Source: Polyodon spathula
Lineage: Eukaryota; Chordata; Actinopteri; Acipenseriformes; Polyodontidae
Assembly: GCF_017654505.1 (NCBI RefSeq)
Contig: NC_054538.1
Span: 26,313,674-26,377,673 of the forward strand
Reading direction: 5' to 3'
Length of the DNA: 64,000 nucleotides
Shown here: one piece after another, positions 21,707 to 33,586 of the stretch
Position numbering within the stretch: the first letter of the stretch is position 1
Layout: the number at the start of each line of letters is the position of its first letter
Position numbers and translations under genes: made by a program
The notes under the pieces: generated by a model
The model's database searches: none
What the model saw: only the letters and a program-made list of their open reading frames with translations
Told to the model about the DNA's origin: nothing

Positions 21707-22242
21707 ATGGCATCAAACCAACTCGGGACTTCCCTTACCAAGATCTCGTGACCATGGCAAAAGTCATCTTTTTGAGGGGCGGCACCTTGGTGAGGGGCGG
21801 AAGTACGAGTATGTAAATTCCAGCCACTGGAGTCAAGTGAAGGAGAAGGACACGTGTCGGTTGGGGATTGGTGTTCCACTGACTACAGAGGCGGGACATT
21901 ACATACTAAAGGGAACGTACTACTGTGTTCGGGGTTGGTCCGAAAGTAAAGTAGGAGGAGTAACGGGTGGAGGGAGAGTCTGGTTTTGTGCAGCGGGATT
22001 TTTGAAACACTAACATTTCTTTTGTCTTTTTTTTGTTTATGTATGGTCACCACGAAGACAAATTAAAGACGAGTCATCACAGTTTGTTTTGGATTCCACC
22101 CCTGCACTCCTTCCCTCACACCATTTTGTTTTTCGTTTGTTATTTAATCCTTTTGTTGTGTATAGAAAATAAAAATAAATTATTTTATCTGTACACATAA
22201 ATTACTGTCTGGACATTCCATTTAATACACTCTCGCCTCACA
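21656..22242 (+). repeat. 3' LTR of Gmr1-like element (587 bp)
   Basis: Matches the 5' LTR except three substitutions (in CATGACAAA/CATGGCAAA, GGATAAGG/GGAGAAGG and GAGACTGG/GAGTCTGG), one extra G near the start and a 2-bp difference near the end. The polyprotein stop codon lies at 21704-21706. Confidence 0.95.
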
Positions 22243-22246
22243 GAAG

Positions 22247-23427
22247 GTACTCACTGAGGCCATGGGCTTCAAAATAATTTTATTGGCACCTAGGACAAAG
22301 AAAAAAAGACTAATAAAATAAGCAGATGTCTATTAAAATTAAAATCTGGTTTCCTAGACTGGTGTCAAAAAGGATAAATTATACCAAAATTTCAAATACA
22401 GAGGCACAGTGCCTGCTTGTGAACAATGGAGTCTCAATCAATGTCATTTTAAAGACATTCCTGAGAACTCTGAAATTTATGAACATTGTAAATTTAGTAC
22501 CTAAAAACCAAACAAAACAAACAAACATTAACCAAAAATGTAAACATTGAACATAGAGAAAATGTGTGTAATGACTTAATGAGAACAAAACATACATTTA
22601 TTTATATTAATATAAATATAATATTTTTATATTTAAATATAAACATTATATTTAGATTCATTTATATTATTATATTTTATAAATATAAATAACTCAGCAA
22701 GAGCTATGAAGATTCAAAACTTTTCCTCTTTAGTTTTGAAAAGGCTTTGCCTTGAGGAAATGGGAGGAGCTATGGACCAAGGCTGTGTGAGTGGAGAATT
22801 TGGGAATGTCCTGCCTCTTTTCCGAGGGTATAAAAACTAGGGATGGCAGAAAGGGATCAGAAGGTTTGAACCCATATTGGACCTATCAAAGCAAAGTGTT
22901 TTGAAGCAAAGGATGGAAGCCTCATCTGAACATAAATTCCCACGTCATCACGCTTTTCGTTTGTCCTATCCCATATACGTAACATTGCACCAGAGATGGG
23001 ATGATGATACCTGTTTGTTTGGATGAAGATGAAAACTACTGTTGAAACAATGTTCTTATGCATCTCTGTCTGGTATTTAATGACAGCTATATTACCGTCT
23101 GAACTGGCATGCACCGAGAAACAAGTATTAAGGCATTGCTGTGTCACCCTGAAATCACAAGGCAAATGAAACACTTGTGAATGAACCAACGAAACGAACA
23201 ATAATCTGTAAGCTTTAAAACTTTTATCAATTTGTTATGAAATTTGAATTGGAAACGAGACTGTAGTGAATAATTATTATTGGTCAGATTGTATATAATT
23301 GCAAATGGTATTTTGGTATAATCTCACTAAAAAGCAATAATTTAAATCAGATAAACAGAATTTAACTTTTTAAAAGTAGAAAAATGCTTAATAAATACAT
23401 TTTTAGAAAAATCTAAAAACTGCTTAA
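22247..23427. other. AT-rich DNA, no gene recognised
   Basis: A stretch near 22590-22700 is strongly A/T-rich with repeated ATATTTATATT-like words. A TATAAAA word at about 22830 sits in otherwise featureless sequence. I recognise nothing else. Confidence 0.5.
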
Positions 23428-24102
23428 TCTGATGACGCTGCTGTGAAATTAACACTGCAACTATTAAAACAGTTCTTTAAACATTTCTACAAGTTAAACG
23501 TCTCCGTCAAACACTGTGTGAGGGGAAACACAAGGCCACAGAAGCCATTTTGGATCTCTAGTTTCAACTTCATGCCTGAAATGTATCAAGGAAACAGTTA
23601 TAGATCCAGAACCATTGTTTATGGTACAGAGCTGACTCTGAGCAGAGCAGTTGAAAGCAATCCTTTTCTAATGTGTGGATATGACAAGTGCAGATGTGGA
23701 TCACCAATGATCAGGTTCAAACCTTGACCAGCCTGTAGTCACTTAGTCAGACACTGTCAAATTCTGTTTGAATGTAATAGTCCTGAAGGGATGTCATTTT
23801 CACACTTTAATGTGGGCTCACCAGATGTAAGAAGAATTGAATGCGTGAGTTGTGACAGTGGTCATCCAGTGACATGGGCTCATTTGGATAAGCTAGAATG
23901 TGAGGAGGGTGTTCCTGCCAAACGTGTACAAGTGTCTTGCAGGTATCAAGTGAAGACCCTGGTTGCCCACACCTGTGATGTAAAGTGTTAGATGAAAAGG
24001 ACTGTTCTGGTGTTCGCAGAACCGGTCAGAGCTGAGGCTGGTGCAGAATTCGAATCCTGCTGGGAACGCGTTAGACTTGAATTGGATGCTAACATGTATT
24101 GA
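23428..24102 (+). pseudogene. Unidentified Cys-rich broken reading frame
   Basis: A single frame stays open for 225 codons apart from TGA at 23725-23727 and TAG at 23989-23991, ending at TGA 24100-24102. Many more stops would be expected by chance. The conceptual product is Cys-rich, with clusters such as CGYDKCRCG, ECVSCDSG and CDVKC, and ends in an acidic/basic helix-like stretch (CWERVRLELDANMY). I do not recognise the family. There is no signal peptide or membrane segment that I can see, and no flanking LTR or terminal repeat was found. It may be a decayed transposon gene, an exon relic or chance. The evidence for coding is frame length only. Confidence 0.35.
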
Positions 24103-24631
24103 TTGAAATAATATGATATACTCTTTGTCAAATATAACATGAATATTGTCTGTACTCTTTTTGAATAGATTTGTATACCAAGTAGGAAATATTATAAGTA
24201 GCTTTTGTGTGCAGCTTGTGTGAAGGAGCCTGCTGGAAAGGTCAAGCTGATCTGGTCTTGGCAGACTCTTATCAGATGAAATAAACTCTTTGAATCAAGT
24301 GTCAAACCTTGTTAGCAAATTCCAGTTTGATGACGAAAAGGTAGCAAACTTTCTGAAGAGAACTGCTGTGCTGAACAAAAAAAGAATGACCTAATCTAAA
24401 CAGTTAAATATGTATGCTTTACTAGTGTAGGATTTTAAAATAATAAGGAAAGGTCTTATAATAGGGAAATTAAAGAAGACCAGTGTACAGTTTAACTAGT
24501 TCAAGAACAGACTCACAGACAAGCCTCTTATTAAAAGAAATAAGTAAGTTCGATTTAAAGGCAGTTTTTAATCTTACAGCAAGTATTCTAAAATAACAGA
24601 AACAAAATATTTGAACCAACAACCTAAGTCT
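24103..24631. other. AT-rich DNA, no gene recognised
   Basis: No supported feature between the broken Cys-rich frame and the piggyBac-like element. Confidence 0.5.
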
Positions 24632-25253
24632 TAACCCTTTGTGGTCCATTTATTCAGCGCCTATCAGGCACGTCAGGTCCAATTTAATTTCACATGGGCT
24701 GTTTATTTTACACAGGCTGTTTAAAAGTTTTTTCACTGTAAAACAAGTTTAAAAGGCACTGCATATCAACAGGACAGTACTGCATCTCCAGCCCCACGCC
24801 ACCCCTTATTCACTGTATTTATTCTCATACCTCTTCATAGTCATGCATACTGATAAATCATCTCCTGATCATTCGTTTTTACACCAAACTCCTCAGTAAT
24901 GAGAGCCAAGTCATTATTTTATTACTAGAACATCTCAAAAAGATCTGCAAATGTATTTGATATTCTTTGAGTGCTGGACGTGGAAGCAGTTATCTTGTTT
25001 TTTTATGTCTGTGTTAGTTCTGTGGTGTAGGGCTTCTGTGTATTGTTCACATCTGTCCTTTTTTTCATCTTCTCTCGGCTCCTATCAGTCTCACTTGGCC
25101 ATTGAAATGTTTTCTTGACTTTTTCCAGAGAAAAAATGACTAGAAACCTGTGCTTGATGTCTCTTTGATGATGTCAGACAGAGACTGACATCGGATCTGA
25201 AAAGGAAAATTGTAATGTCAGACCTGGTCCGACATAGGAACGCAAACGGTTAA
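24632..25253. mobile_element. piggyBac-like non-autonomous element, TTAA-flanked
   Basis: The left end reads TTAACCCTTTGTGGTCC and the reverse complement of the right end reads TTAACCGTTTGCGTTCC. Both carry the TTAA target and a CCxTTTGxGxTCC-like inverted terminus typical of piggyBac elements. Internally, GTCAGGTCC near the left end is mirrored by GTCCGACA-type words near the right. The interior of about 610 bp has no long frame, so it is a non-autonomous (MITE-like) copy. Assignment is by terminal pattern only. Confidence 0.65.
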
Positions 25254-26158
25254 TACTGCTGCTATATTTCTTAGAGTTAAATAAATGTATACTTTAGATA
25301 GATTAGCAGACATGTATCTTATTTGGAATAAGTAGTAAGACTTGATCTAAAAAAGGAGCCCTTAAGTTAAAAGCAAATATTCTAGAAAGACTGAAATAAT
25401 CCAGCTATTAGAATATTAGGTTTGAAAAATCAAGACAATAAAATAAAACAGTATAAACTGTAAATTTTATATACAGAGAAGCAATTGAGGGAAACTATCT
25501 AATTTTGTGATCTCATCCTTACCTGCTTGTAGTAAAAGTAGTGTTAGAGGTGACTAATTGGTCATTGCAGATGAAGCAGGATTTTTTTGGTGGGCCAAGG
25601 TCCTTTCTATAATCAGCGATCTCGTTAATATTAACAACGAAATACCTTTCAGATAACAGAAGGTAGGAGTTTTATTAAAATAAAATATTTTCTATTTGTC
25701 ACAAAAATTAATTAGAACCTGGCAAGCAGAGATGAGAGCATAAAACATAGGATGGTTTAATGAGTTAAGATAAAATTTGATTAAAAATAATTAGTGTTAG
25801 AAAATGCTTATGGTAGAGTTTCATATTAACCAACACTAAAATTGGCGAGAGGGTAGGTTGTCTTAAAATTTGCTTGAATTGGATTTTGTATGGACAGAGA
25901 AAGAGGTCAGACTTAGTTCTGTTACTATACTACTGTTACATTCTAAGATGTTAACAGTAGCCTGAATTTAAAATAACTGGACCTTCCACTGAAAGCTTAA
26001 ATGACTTCATAACAGGAGGCCTATGGCAAAACTCCCTACAATTCCTATTAAATATCCTATTAACACACACCTGTATATGAAAGTAAACTAATCTGAAATG
26101 TGATATGATAAGTTGCTCATAGGGAATATATTGTAGACCCAGGTTAATATAATCACAC

Positions 26159-26226
<68 letters not shown>

Positions 26227-27233
26227 CTATATCATCTTTTTTAATACACATCTAAACTTATATTGTATTGTAGCAAGGATCCAGTGAACTTTAGTTCACC
26301 TAACCTTTTAGAGAAAGGAGGGGTTGAAAATGAGAACTATGAGATCATGTTCCAATATTTTGGAAAGGAGTTATATCCAATTAATTTTGAATGTATTTAT
26401 ATACCTCCAATTAGTTTTGAATAGCTGACCAGATCATTCTAGAATATATAATTAAGTAAAAGATAAGAACTGTCAAGGCAGATTGATGATTATATTTAAT
26501 TGGGACTCCTGATGTATTCAATGGAGGGAAAATTCTATATAAGCCCAGAGCAAGACCCCATTGGATACCACTGAACTTGATTTTGCAAGCTGACATGGTC
26601 CATGTTCTGAGAGTCTCTGAAAAATTTATTGCTGTTTGCTGTAATTCAGAAGTCTCTGCCTTTTGAAGACACTTCTTATTTTTCATATATCCTACACTAA
26701 ACTTTTATATACTGGAAGGTAAGCATCTATTTGAATTTAATCTTGTTTATATTGGATGCAATTCTATAAGGCATATACATTATGTTTTAGTTTTAAGAGA
26801 GTGACATATTGAATGTTTCAGAATGTATCCATGCGTGCTCCAACTTTTTGCATGCCTAGCCTGAAAGCTAAGCTTATAATAATCATATTTGTAATACTAT
26901 TTTGAATGACGTTAAACCTGTAAAGACACTAGATTACCCAGTTGTTTATTACTTGGGATTTACAGTGGTCTATGCAACCGACCAATCCATTTTTTAAAGC
27001 ATTTAATAAAGGGAAAGAGCACTACTACTGCTCTGATTTGTTAAAACTTCAAATTGTGTGATTTTCTTGATTATTAAAAAATTGTCTGGACATATAGCAA
27101 GCCCGGTGCATGAACAGAAACACTGTACAGGAGTTTAAACCATCTCTGTCCTACTTAAACATCTCCCCTCAGTTTAAGAGTGTGATCAGAGCATTATATA
27201 AATAAATAAAGAGAGTACTTATAATTCTGACAG
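25254..27233. other. AT-rich DNA with (TA)n tract, no gene recognised
   Basis: No coding region is supported. A (TA)n microsatellite occupies 26169-26225. Short frames have no recognisable domain. Confidence 0.5.
26169..26225. repeat. (TA)n microsatellite
   Basis: About 57 bp of TA dinucleotides. Confidence 0.92.
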
Positions 27234-27470
27234 TTGGCTGCACCTCTCACTCTGTCGGTTGCCCCTTTAGCTCTTTCGGCTGCCCCTCTCGCTCCGTTGG
27301 CTGCACATTTTGCTGCACATTTTGCTTCGGTGCTGGCCACACCATTCTCACCAGCACCCGCTGTTTCTCCGAAGGCTTCGGTTCTGGCATCCCTCGCTCT
27401 TGCCTCGATCTCCGGGTATCCTCCTTCATCTGTGCTGTATTTCTGTTGATCCTTTTGATCAACTTGGAGT
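27234..27470. other. GC-richer repetitive patch, origin unclear
   Basis: The patch contains variants of GGCTGCACCTCTC and GGTTGCCCCTTTAG words. On the minus strand it reads as charged, Q/P/E/K-rich peptide (PTEREGQPKELKGQPTE). The style resembles the repetitive interior of the non-autonomous LTR elements at 6-8 kb and 28-29 kb, so it may be an orphan piece of such an element. No LTR adjoins it. Confidence 0.3.
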
Positions 27471-27625
27471 ACTAACTAAACTTTTTCCACAGCTATCACC
27501 GAACAGCTAAGCTGTTTACCAGATGCTCCTAATTATGGTTCCCTCCCTTGGCATTCTGGGGGGATGTTGTCCTTTTTCTCCTCCTGTACTACATATTTTC
27601 CCCTTCCTCCCCCTAGTCTGTCTGT

Positions 27626-27692
<67 letters not shown>

Positions 27693-27694
27693 TA
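27626..27694. repeat. (TA)n microsatellite
   Basis: About 69 bp of TA with rare interruptions. Confidence 0.9.
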
Positions 27695-28545
27695 GATATA
27701 AATATGATAATATATTTCACAGATAATTTGGTTAAACCAAAGGTGACTATAGTTTAAAATATTAAATTAGCTATAACATGAACATAAAAAGGAAAATTCA
27801 ATTACTAAGTTAATCTTGGTGTTTTAATTGAATCTGTTTTCATTAACTTGTAAAGATAATATAATTAATGTACATACTAATATCTGTGTTTTGATTTGAC
27901 CTACCCTAGTCACTTAAAGTTGAATAATTAAATATATCTCACAGTACCGTATTAACCACATTGCAGGACAAGGCTGAAAAGTGTCCAATGCTAACAATGC
28001 CACTGTACATGAGAATTAATTAACTTAAATATCAGAACTTTAACTAGTGGTTTCAGATGGCACTACTGCAGGAAGAACAAGAATGTTAGAGATTATATTT
28101 CAGGTGAGAAAATCAGGTTATGGATAAAAATGTCACTTATGAAGATGCAAACACACTAGGTCCTTATGTTTTACCTTAAACTAAACCAATTTCAGTATTG
28201 TAAATTATTAACAAAAACTAAACCTAAAAGAAATCATTAATTGTTGACTTAAATGCACTAATTAATTCAGTTTCATTCATTTCACCACTCCTACAGTGTA
28301 GTGATAAATAAATAAACACAAATACAGATAAATATTACAATATAACTATTAGATGGTATGGCAGATTGCAGTGTGGATTGCAGAGCCCCAAATGGTTTAT
28401 CAAATTGTGCTCTTATTATTTTAAGCCCTGCATTAAAATGTGAAGGGTTCCTTTGTATAACACTGTAGAAACACATCATTCTACTAAAATGTTGAAGGGA
28501 GGATTAGTTCAGAAACAGAAATATGTGTATTTCAGGTATCAAAAA
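27695..28545. other. AT-rich DNA, no gene recognised
   Basis: No supported feature. Confidence 0.5.
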
Positions 28546-28581
28546 GATAAGCAGGAGGTTTTTCCTGCTTATCTTTTGTCT
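28546..28581. repeat. Short palindrome (about 15-bp arms)
   Basis: AAAAGATAAGCAGGA is followed after a short GGTT-type loop by its reverse complement TCCTGCTTATCTTTT. It lies at the left edge of the LTR-element interior remnant and may mark a rearrangement junction. Confidence 0.75.
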
Positions 28582-28599
28582 TTGGGATGAAATTAGAAT

Positions 28600-29168
28600 T
28601 CTGTCTTCTAAAAACATTTTTAAAATCTGACAAAGCAGGACCTTCAGCCAGCCTAGGAGACAAAAAGGAGACACCAGCAGCCCCAGGCGATGCGGAGCAG
28701 GAGGCAACCCCAGGCGATGTGGAGCAGCAGGCAACCCCAGGTGATCCAAATGTGGCATCCCTGAGTGGAGCGGGCGTGGCATCCCTGAGCGGAGTGGGCG
28801 TGGCATCCCTGGACGGTGCAAGGCAGGCATCTTTGGGCGGCACAAGGCAGGCATCCCTGGGCGGTGCAAGGCATCTCCGCAGGGCTCCCTTCAGCAGTAA
28901 ATAAAGGGGCTGCTGTGCAGCACCAGCTTGAAGCCCTCATCCCCCCAAAAAAATATTTGGGGGTTGGGCCTCCCGCTACCCCCCCTCCAGCTCACAGGAC
29001 TGTAACTCCTCCCCTTCCGGCTCTTGGGATGGCAACGACGGCTCCTCCCCTTCCTGCTCTTGGGACGCTCAATTTTTATTTTATTTATTTTTTTTTTTAA
29101 AGGAAACAAAAATCCCTGCACCCCCGCTCTGAGTATCCAGGAGGGTGCTATCCTGTTCTGACACCACT
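28600..29168 (-). pseudogene. Interior remnant of a non-autonomous LTR element
   Basis: On the minus strand the LTR at 29169-29839 is followed by TGGTGTCAGAA (a partial tRNA-Leu primer site), then a leader sharing GGATAGC-CC and CTCAGAGC words with the leader of the 6-8 kb element, then an A-rich run, then repeats with E/P-rich coding character (SQEQEGEEPS in one frame). Further left are about ten degenerate 20-30 bp units containing CCAGGGATG or CCTGGGGTTGCC. No zinc knuckle is recognisable and no intact frame exists. The left LTR is missing, so the element is truncated, perhaps at the palindrome at 28546. Confidence 0.55.
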
Positions 29169-29839
29169 TGTGACAGGAAATGGCGTTGTGGTGACTTCAG
29201 ACCAGAAGGAAGCACACACAAAAACAAAGGTACGGTGTAATGGCGCTTGCGCCGTTTTATTTTTAACACAAAAATAAATACAGTATTTAAACAAAAATAA
29301 ACACTTGCGCACAGAGCAAAATAAAACAATTAAACAAAACAAATCTCAAACACAAAACGTTAAGGTCAGGCTGAGCGATCGCCTTCACTGATCTACTTTG
29401 TTTTTAAATATCTCTTTCTCCTCTCGCTCTCCAATTCCTACTCCGAACACCCACCCCAGAGCAGGGAGAGCTGCACCCTTAAATACAGTGGCCGAGGGGT
29501 TTAACTAGTTCGTAATTATTCTATTACCCCCTTGGCCACAATCTGCACGTGTTTATTAATATGTGTGACTGCCAGTTAGTTTACCAACGCACTAGCCGAC
29601 AGCCACACATTAACACAAGGTTTTTTAAATCAACGTGGATGGGGCTCACCATCCACACTGCAAAACATATACAAAACATATACAAAACAATAAACAAAAC
29701 ACACGGCTACGCCGTCATTTATAATAAATACAATAAATCATAATTCATAAATAACACAAGGGCGGAGGGGGAGAGCCCGTTCTAAAAATAAATAAACAAA
29801 ATACATTAAACAGCAAGGCTTTCCTACCAGCCTGCTACA
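29169..29839 (-). repeat. LTR (671 bp) of a non-autonomous element
   Basis: Begins TGTGACAGGAAATGG and ends CAGCCTGCTACA. It is clearly homologous to the solo LTR at 50522-51101 (shared ends and shared CGGAGGGGGAG segment). A primer-site-like sequence lies against its left edge, so it is a 5' LTR in minus orientation. GTGGT follows at 29840; its partner on the left was not found. Confidence 0.82.
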
Positions 29840-32800
29840 GTGGTAAAAAAAAAAAAAGATTTGTTTATTTTGTTCAAAAGGAGAGAATGTCCACATTACA
29901 AGTGCACTGTAATATTATATTTTAATTTCATTTTATATACTACTATAATAACTGCTCTGAAACTGCATTCCAATACATGGCTAAATTGTTCATCAAAGCC
30001 AAAGATAACCACTCTGTTGTGTGACTTTCAAGCTCATCCAACTGTCACTGTTTTTTGGGGGGTTTATTTTTCCTTATGGACAACATAAATCAAAGATCAG
30101 CAGTGTAATTTCAGACTGATCTTACATCAATGGTATTGCACATCGGGGAACACAGTTTGGCCCCCTTCTTGGCTTGGCAATGGTCAACAATGCTGTTAAA
30201 GGATTACCTGCTATTGATTTTTTTTTGTTCCTACCTTCAGCCTGTCCCGTTTCCCTCTTTTGATCTGATAGTGATTGATGTCTCTGTAGAAAGCATCCCA
30301 GAAAATGTATATTTTGATCTGGCAAAAGTTTTCTTACAAAGTTATTATTCTACCCCAAAACTCATTGTTAACTGAAGCACAATCAAATCACCTCCAAAGT
30401 TCAAATAGTATTAATAACCAATGACGTTATATCCTGGATCACTCTGGAGTTGCATCTTTACCCAGTGGCAGCACATACCAATTTATAACACATATTTATG
30501 ACTTTCATATAACTAGCTATTTAATGGACTCTGAAAATTTTTAAAGACTTCATCGTTATAATTAATTTCCCCTCTGCATCTCAAGCCAGTATAGGAACTA
30601 GAAGATCAAAAATGCCAGTTAGAAGAGTCTCCTTTCATCATCGGGCAGCGGTTCTCCTGAAATTGATATGATCAATGTTCGGTTCATGAGAAGCCAGTGA
30701 AACACCGTTACTTTGCATTCCATGGTAAAACTGCTCTCTCCAAAGCATGTTCAATGTTGATATAGAGTATAACTTCCAGATTCTGTAAATTAAAAACAAA
30801 TTTAAATGTTAACCTTGTTGACTCAAATGTACATTTTCAATGTAACCGTTACTCAAGCCATTGAGAAAATACTGCATATAAAATAATTGTGTAAGATTAT
30901 TATTTTTAGATTCCAAATAATGTATTTAGCTTTTTTTTTATTTGGAAATACTGATATAAATGTAACATTCAATGGCAAAAGCTTTGACTAGAACTGTTTT
31001 CAATTAAAAAGGCTTCTAGTCAACATGCTTGTCATTCAAGTGTTCTGTTTCTATCAGGATATCTAAATTTAGCACTATTGAGCTTCATAGTTATGGATAT
31101 TCTGGTTCATTATCAGCTTTTTAAGCATTGACTTGGCTACCTTTTACTTTTATTGTACAGTATATGCATTAAAAGAAAAGGAAAAAGGGTTTTTTTGTTT
31201 TTTTACATCAGGTAAGGAATACATGTTAAAATTAAAAGGTAAGTAGTGCAGTTTCACTTTACGTTGCCTCTGCCTGTCCTCTGTGGAGTGCTGTGTCTGT
31301 TGATCGCTCATTTTTGGTCAGTGTAAGCCACCCCCACCTTCACAATAAGCTACTGACCAAAAGATACGCCTGGACTGCTGGGGCTTTTGATATCACGATG
31401 GTCACGGGTAAGTCTCTGACATTGTCGTGCACATTAAATTATCGCTCACATTACATGTAGTGGGCCTGGTATGGTATGTAAATTAGCCAAATACTGTGTA
31501 CGTAAATTAATGCATTCTCTGTTAATAAATTGGGCAGTAAATTTAGATTTATTGCGCCCTTTCATAAATGAGGCCCTGAGGGTGTTGTTTTCAAGAGAAT
31601 GTAAAGGTGCTTATCATTAATTAACTGCATTTTAAGTAGTTTTACACATTTTGTTCTATTTTTGTTGTTTTTCATAGCAGTTGGTCATTTTGATGTATGG
31701 GAAACTGAACAAGTGATACCTTTTGGCAGTGGCCAGTATATTATCTTTAAGACTGATCACCCGGCTTCACATTATGCTTTTCAGACATGAAAAATAGAGG
31801 GACAGTGTGTGTCACAATTCATTGATAAAAGCTAAAAGACAGGTTAATGGCAAGAAATTCTCTATTTTGTTGATGACATCACACAATGAAGAATGACACA
31901 TTCTAAACAGTACAACACTTCAGAAAAAAGGCAAGCAAATGCAGTCCTATCTGGTTAGTTGTATTGAAGTTAAGTATGTGCTTTTGTGAAAAGTGTAATT
32001 GAATTTAATTCCCCTATTAAAGCAGTTTCTGATAATTAATTTAAATCTGTTTCAATAGTATATTCCCAAATGATACCTTTTCAACCAATCTGAGAAAATT
32101 AGCACTGGTCTTTTTAAAAGCCAATTGCCTGCTGATTGCCATTTACATCCACAAACCAATTTATCTTTGCTCAGGGATTAACACATGAAATGGTGACAAT
32201 TCTGCCAACTACTGAAGCACAGTCAGGTGGCAGATGTGTGGACAGTGTGAGTAGCAGCTTGTTTGTTTCTAACTGCTCAACAAAGTTGCTTAGTTGTAGA
32301 CACAGCTTATAATGGGGAGCTTGTTTAGGACCAGACTTGTAGTTTCAGCAGACAGTTGCTAAAAGAACATTGATTGTAGTGATGGCAAAACTGGATTTTT
32401 ATACCAACTTGCCTGCAATAATGGTTGATTGAAAAGCATCTTGTTGTATAGTTTGAACTATTTCCAACAACCGTATTTTACCTGAATTTTTGCATTGTAT
32501 TTTCTATTTTAATTTTCAAAATATTATGACAGTGGTGATGCAATAATACAAACAGAGGGAAAAATAAGCAGCACAGAAAAAAAAGCATGATGAATCAAAG
32601 TCCTGGTTTTCGACAAATAAAATCCTTTTTGTTGTTCACACACTGACAATAGACAGATGTTTGTTTGATTTTTGCTTTAAATATCTTCACACAACCTGAT
32701 ATTGTGTTCTACTGTGTACACTAAAGCTCATACAATCACATTGCTCCCAATTGATTTGTCATATTTGTCAAAACCTGTTTGTAGCTGTAGAGAGGGAAGC

Positions 32801-33586
32801 ATATATTTTGATTGCCTGGTGTTATAAAATGACAGAATGGTTAAACAGTTCAACATGAAATATGACCTCCATTTTAAATTCCCATCTTGCTGCCTTAAGT
32901 ACTTAAAACAGAAATATGAAACCTGTAAACAACATGCAATGTTCAATACACTACTGTACATGTTAAAAATAAATAAACCATGTTCCAGAATGTGAAAATC
33001 TGTGACTACAGTTTGAAACAAACAGCAGCAAAACATGTTCTCAGCATTGCTTGTGCCCCTAGGTATTGTAAAGCTCTGATGGGTCACGCCAAGTTGCCAT
33101 ATTAGTTTTATGAACAAAGCTGTGGAATGTTAACAAAAAAATAAATAAAATAAAAATAATCCTGACATGTACATGATCAAGAATGACAATACAGTACTGA
33201 AGTTTGTCAATAATATTGGTACATTTTCATGTTTCAGTCCAAGCCTCATATACTAAATATAGAATAATGTATATATGGTGCTGAACAAAGGTGATAGCCA
33301 ATTCACGAGAGCTAGCTTTGCAGCCAGTGGGCTTACTGGCCGCTCTGCCCTGAGTGGGTGAAAATCAGCATTTTCATAACACTGTATATGGTTAAATAAG
33401 AATAAGTACATACAATAGGGAATTCAAATGTTTCCATAGGATACAAACTTTCTAATAAACCATTTGATATGAGCTGTCTGATACAAATACATTTGAGATC
33501 GCTGTAGCACAGCAATATTCATTAGAATGAAATATGTTATAGTATGCATGTTCTCAGAGAGGGGCTCAGTGCAGGTAGTGACCCGG
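29840..33586. other. AT-rich DNA, no gene recognised
   Basis: No coding region, repeat family or RNA gene is supported. A slightly GC-richer block at 31250-31420 ends in a GGTAAGT splice-donor-like word but has no clear reading frame. Confidence 0.45.

Larger units (their letters stand above)
16693..22242 (+). mobile_element. Complete Gmr1-like Ty3/gypsy LTR retrotransposon, integrase before RT
   Basis: A 5550-bp element bounded by LTRs of 588 and 587 bp and by GAAG at 16689-16692 and 22243-22246. It contains a tRNA-Leu primer site, one uninterrupted gag-pol frame and a purine tract. Domain order is Gag, zinc knuckle, protease, integrase, RT, RNase H. That order within the Ty3/gypsy superfamily is the definition of the Gmr1 group, described from cod and other deuterostomes. 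The LTRs differ by three substitutions and two indels, so insertion is recent. Nothing visible prevents activity. Confidence 0.95.

Noticed and set aside
23725..23727. TGA in the Cys-rich frame as a selenocysteine codon
   Set aside because: A second stop (TAG) interrupts the same frame and no SECIS-like hairpin was recognised; decay is simpler.
24020..24075. tRNA-like B-box (ATTCGAATCC) near a possible A-box
   Set aside because: No cloverleaf could be drawn and no poly-A or repeat structure follows; not supported as a tRNA or SINE.
27523..27726. IYIYIY-type frames at TA tracts (also 5694, 5842, 8952 and 47127)
   Set aside because: They are translations of (TA)n microsatellites.
31250..31420. 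Possible exon ending in GGTAAGT
   Set aside because: No open frame with recognisable protein similarity and no matching acceptor or neighbouring exon.
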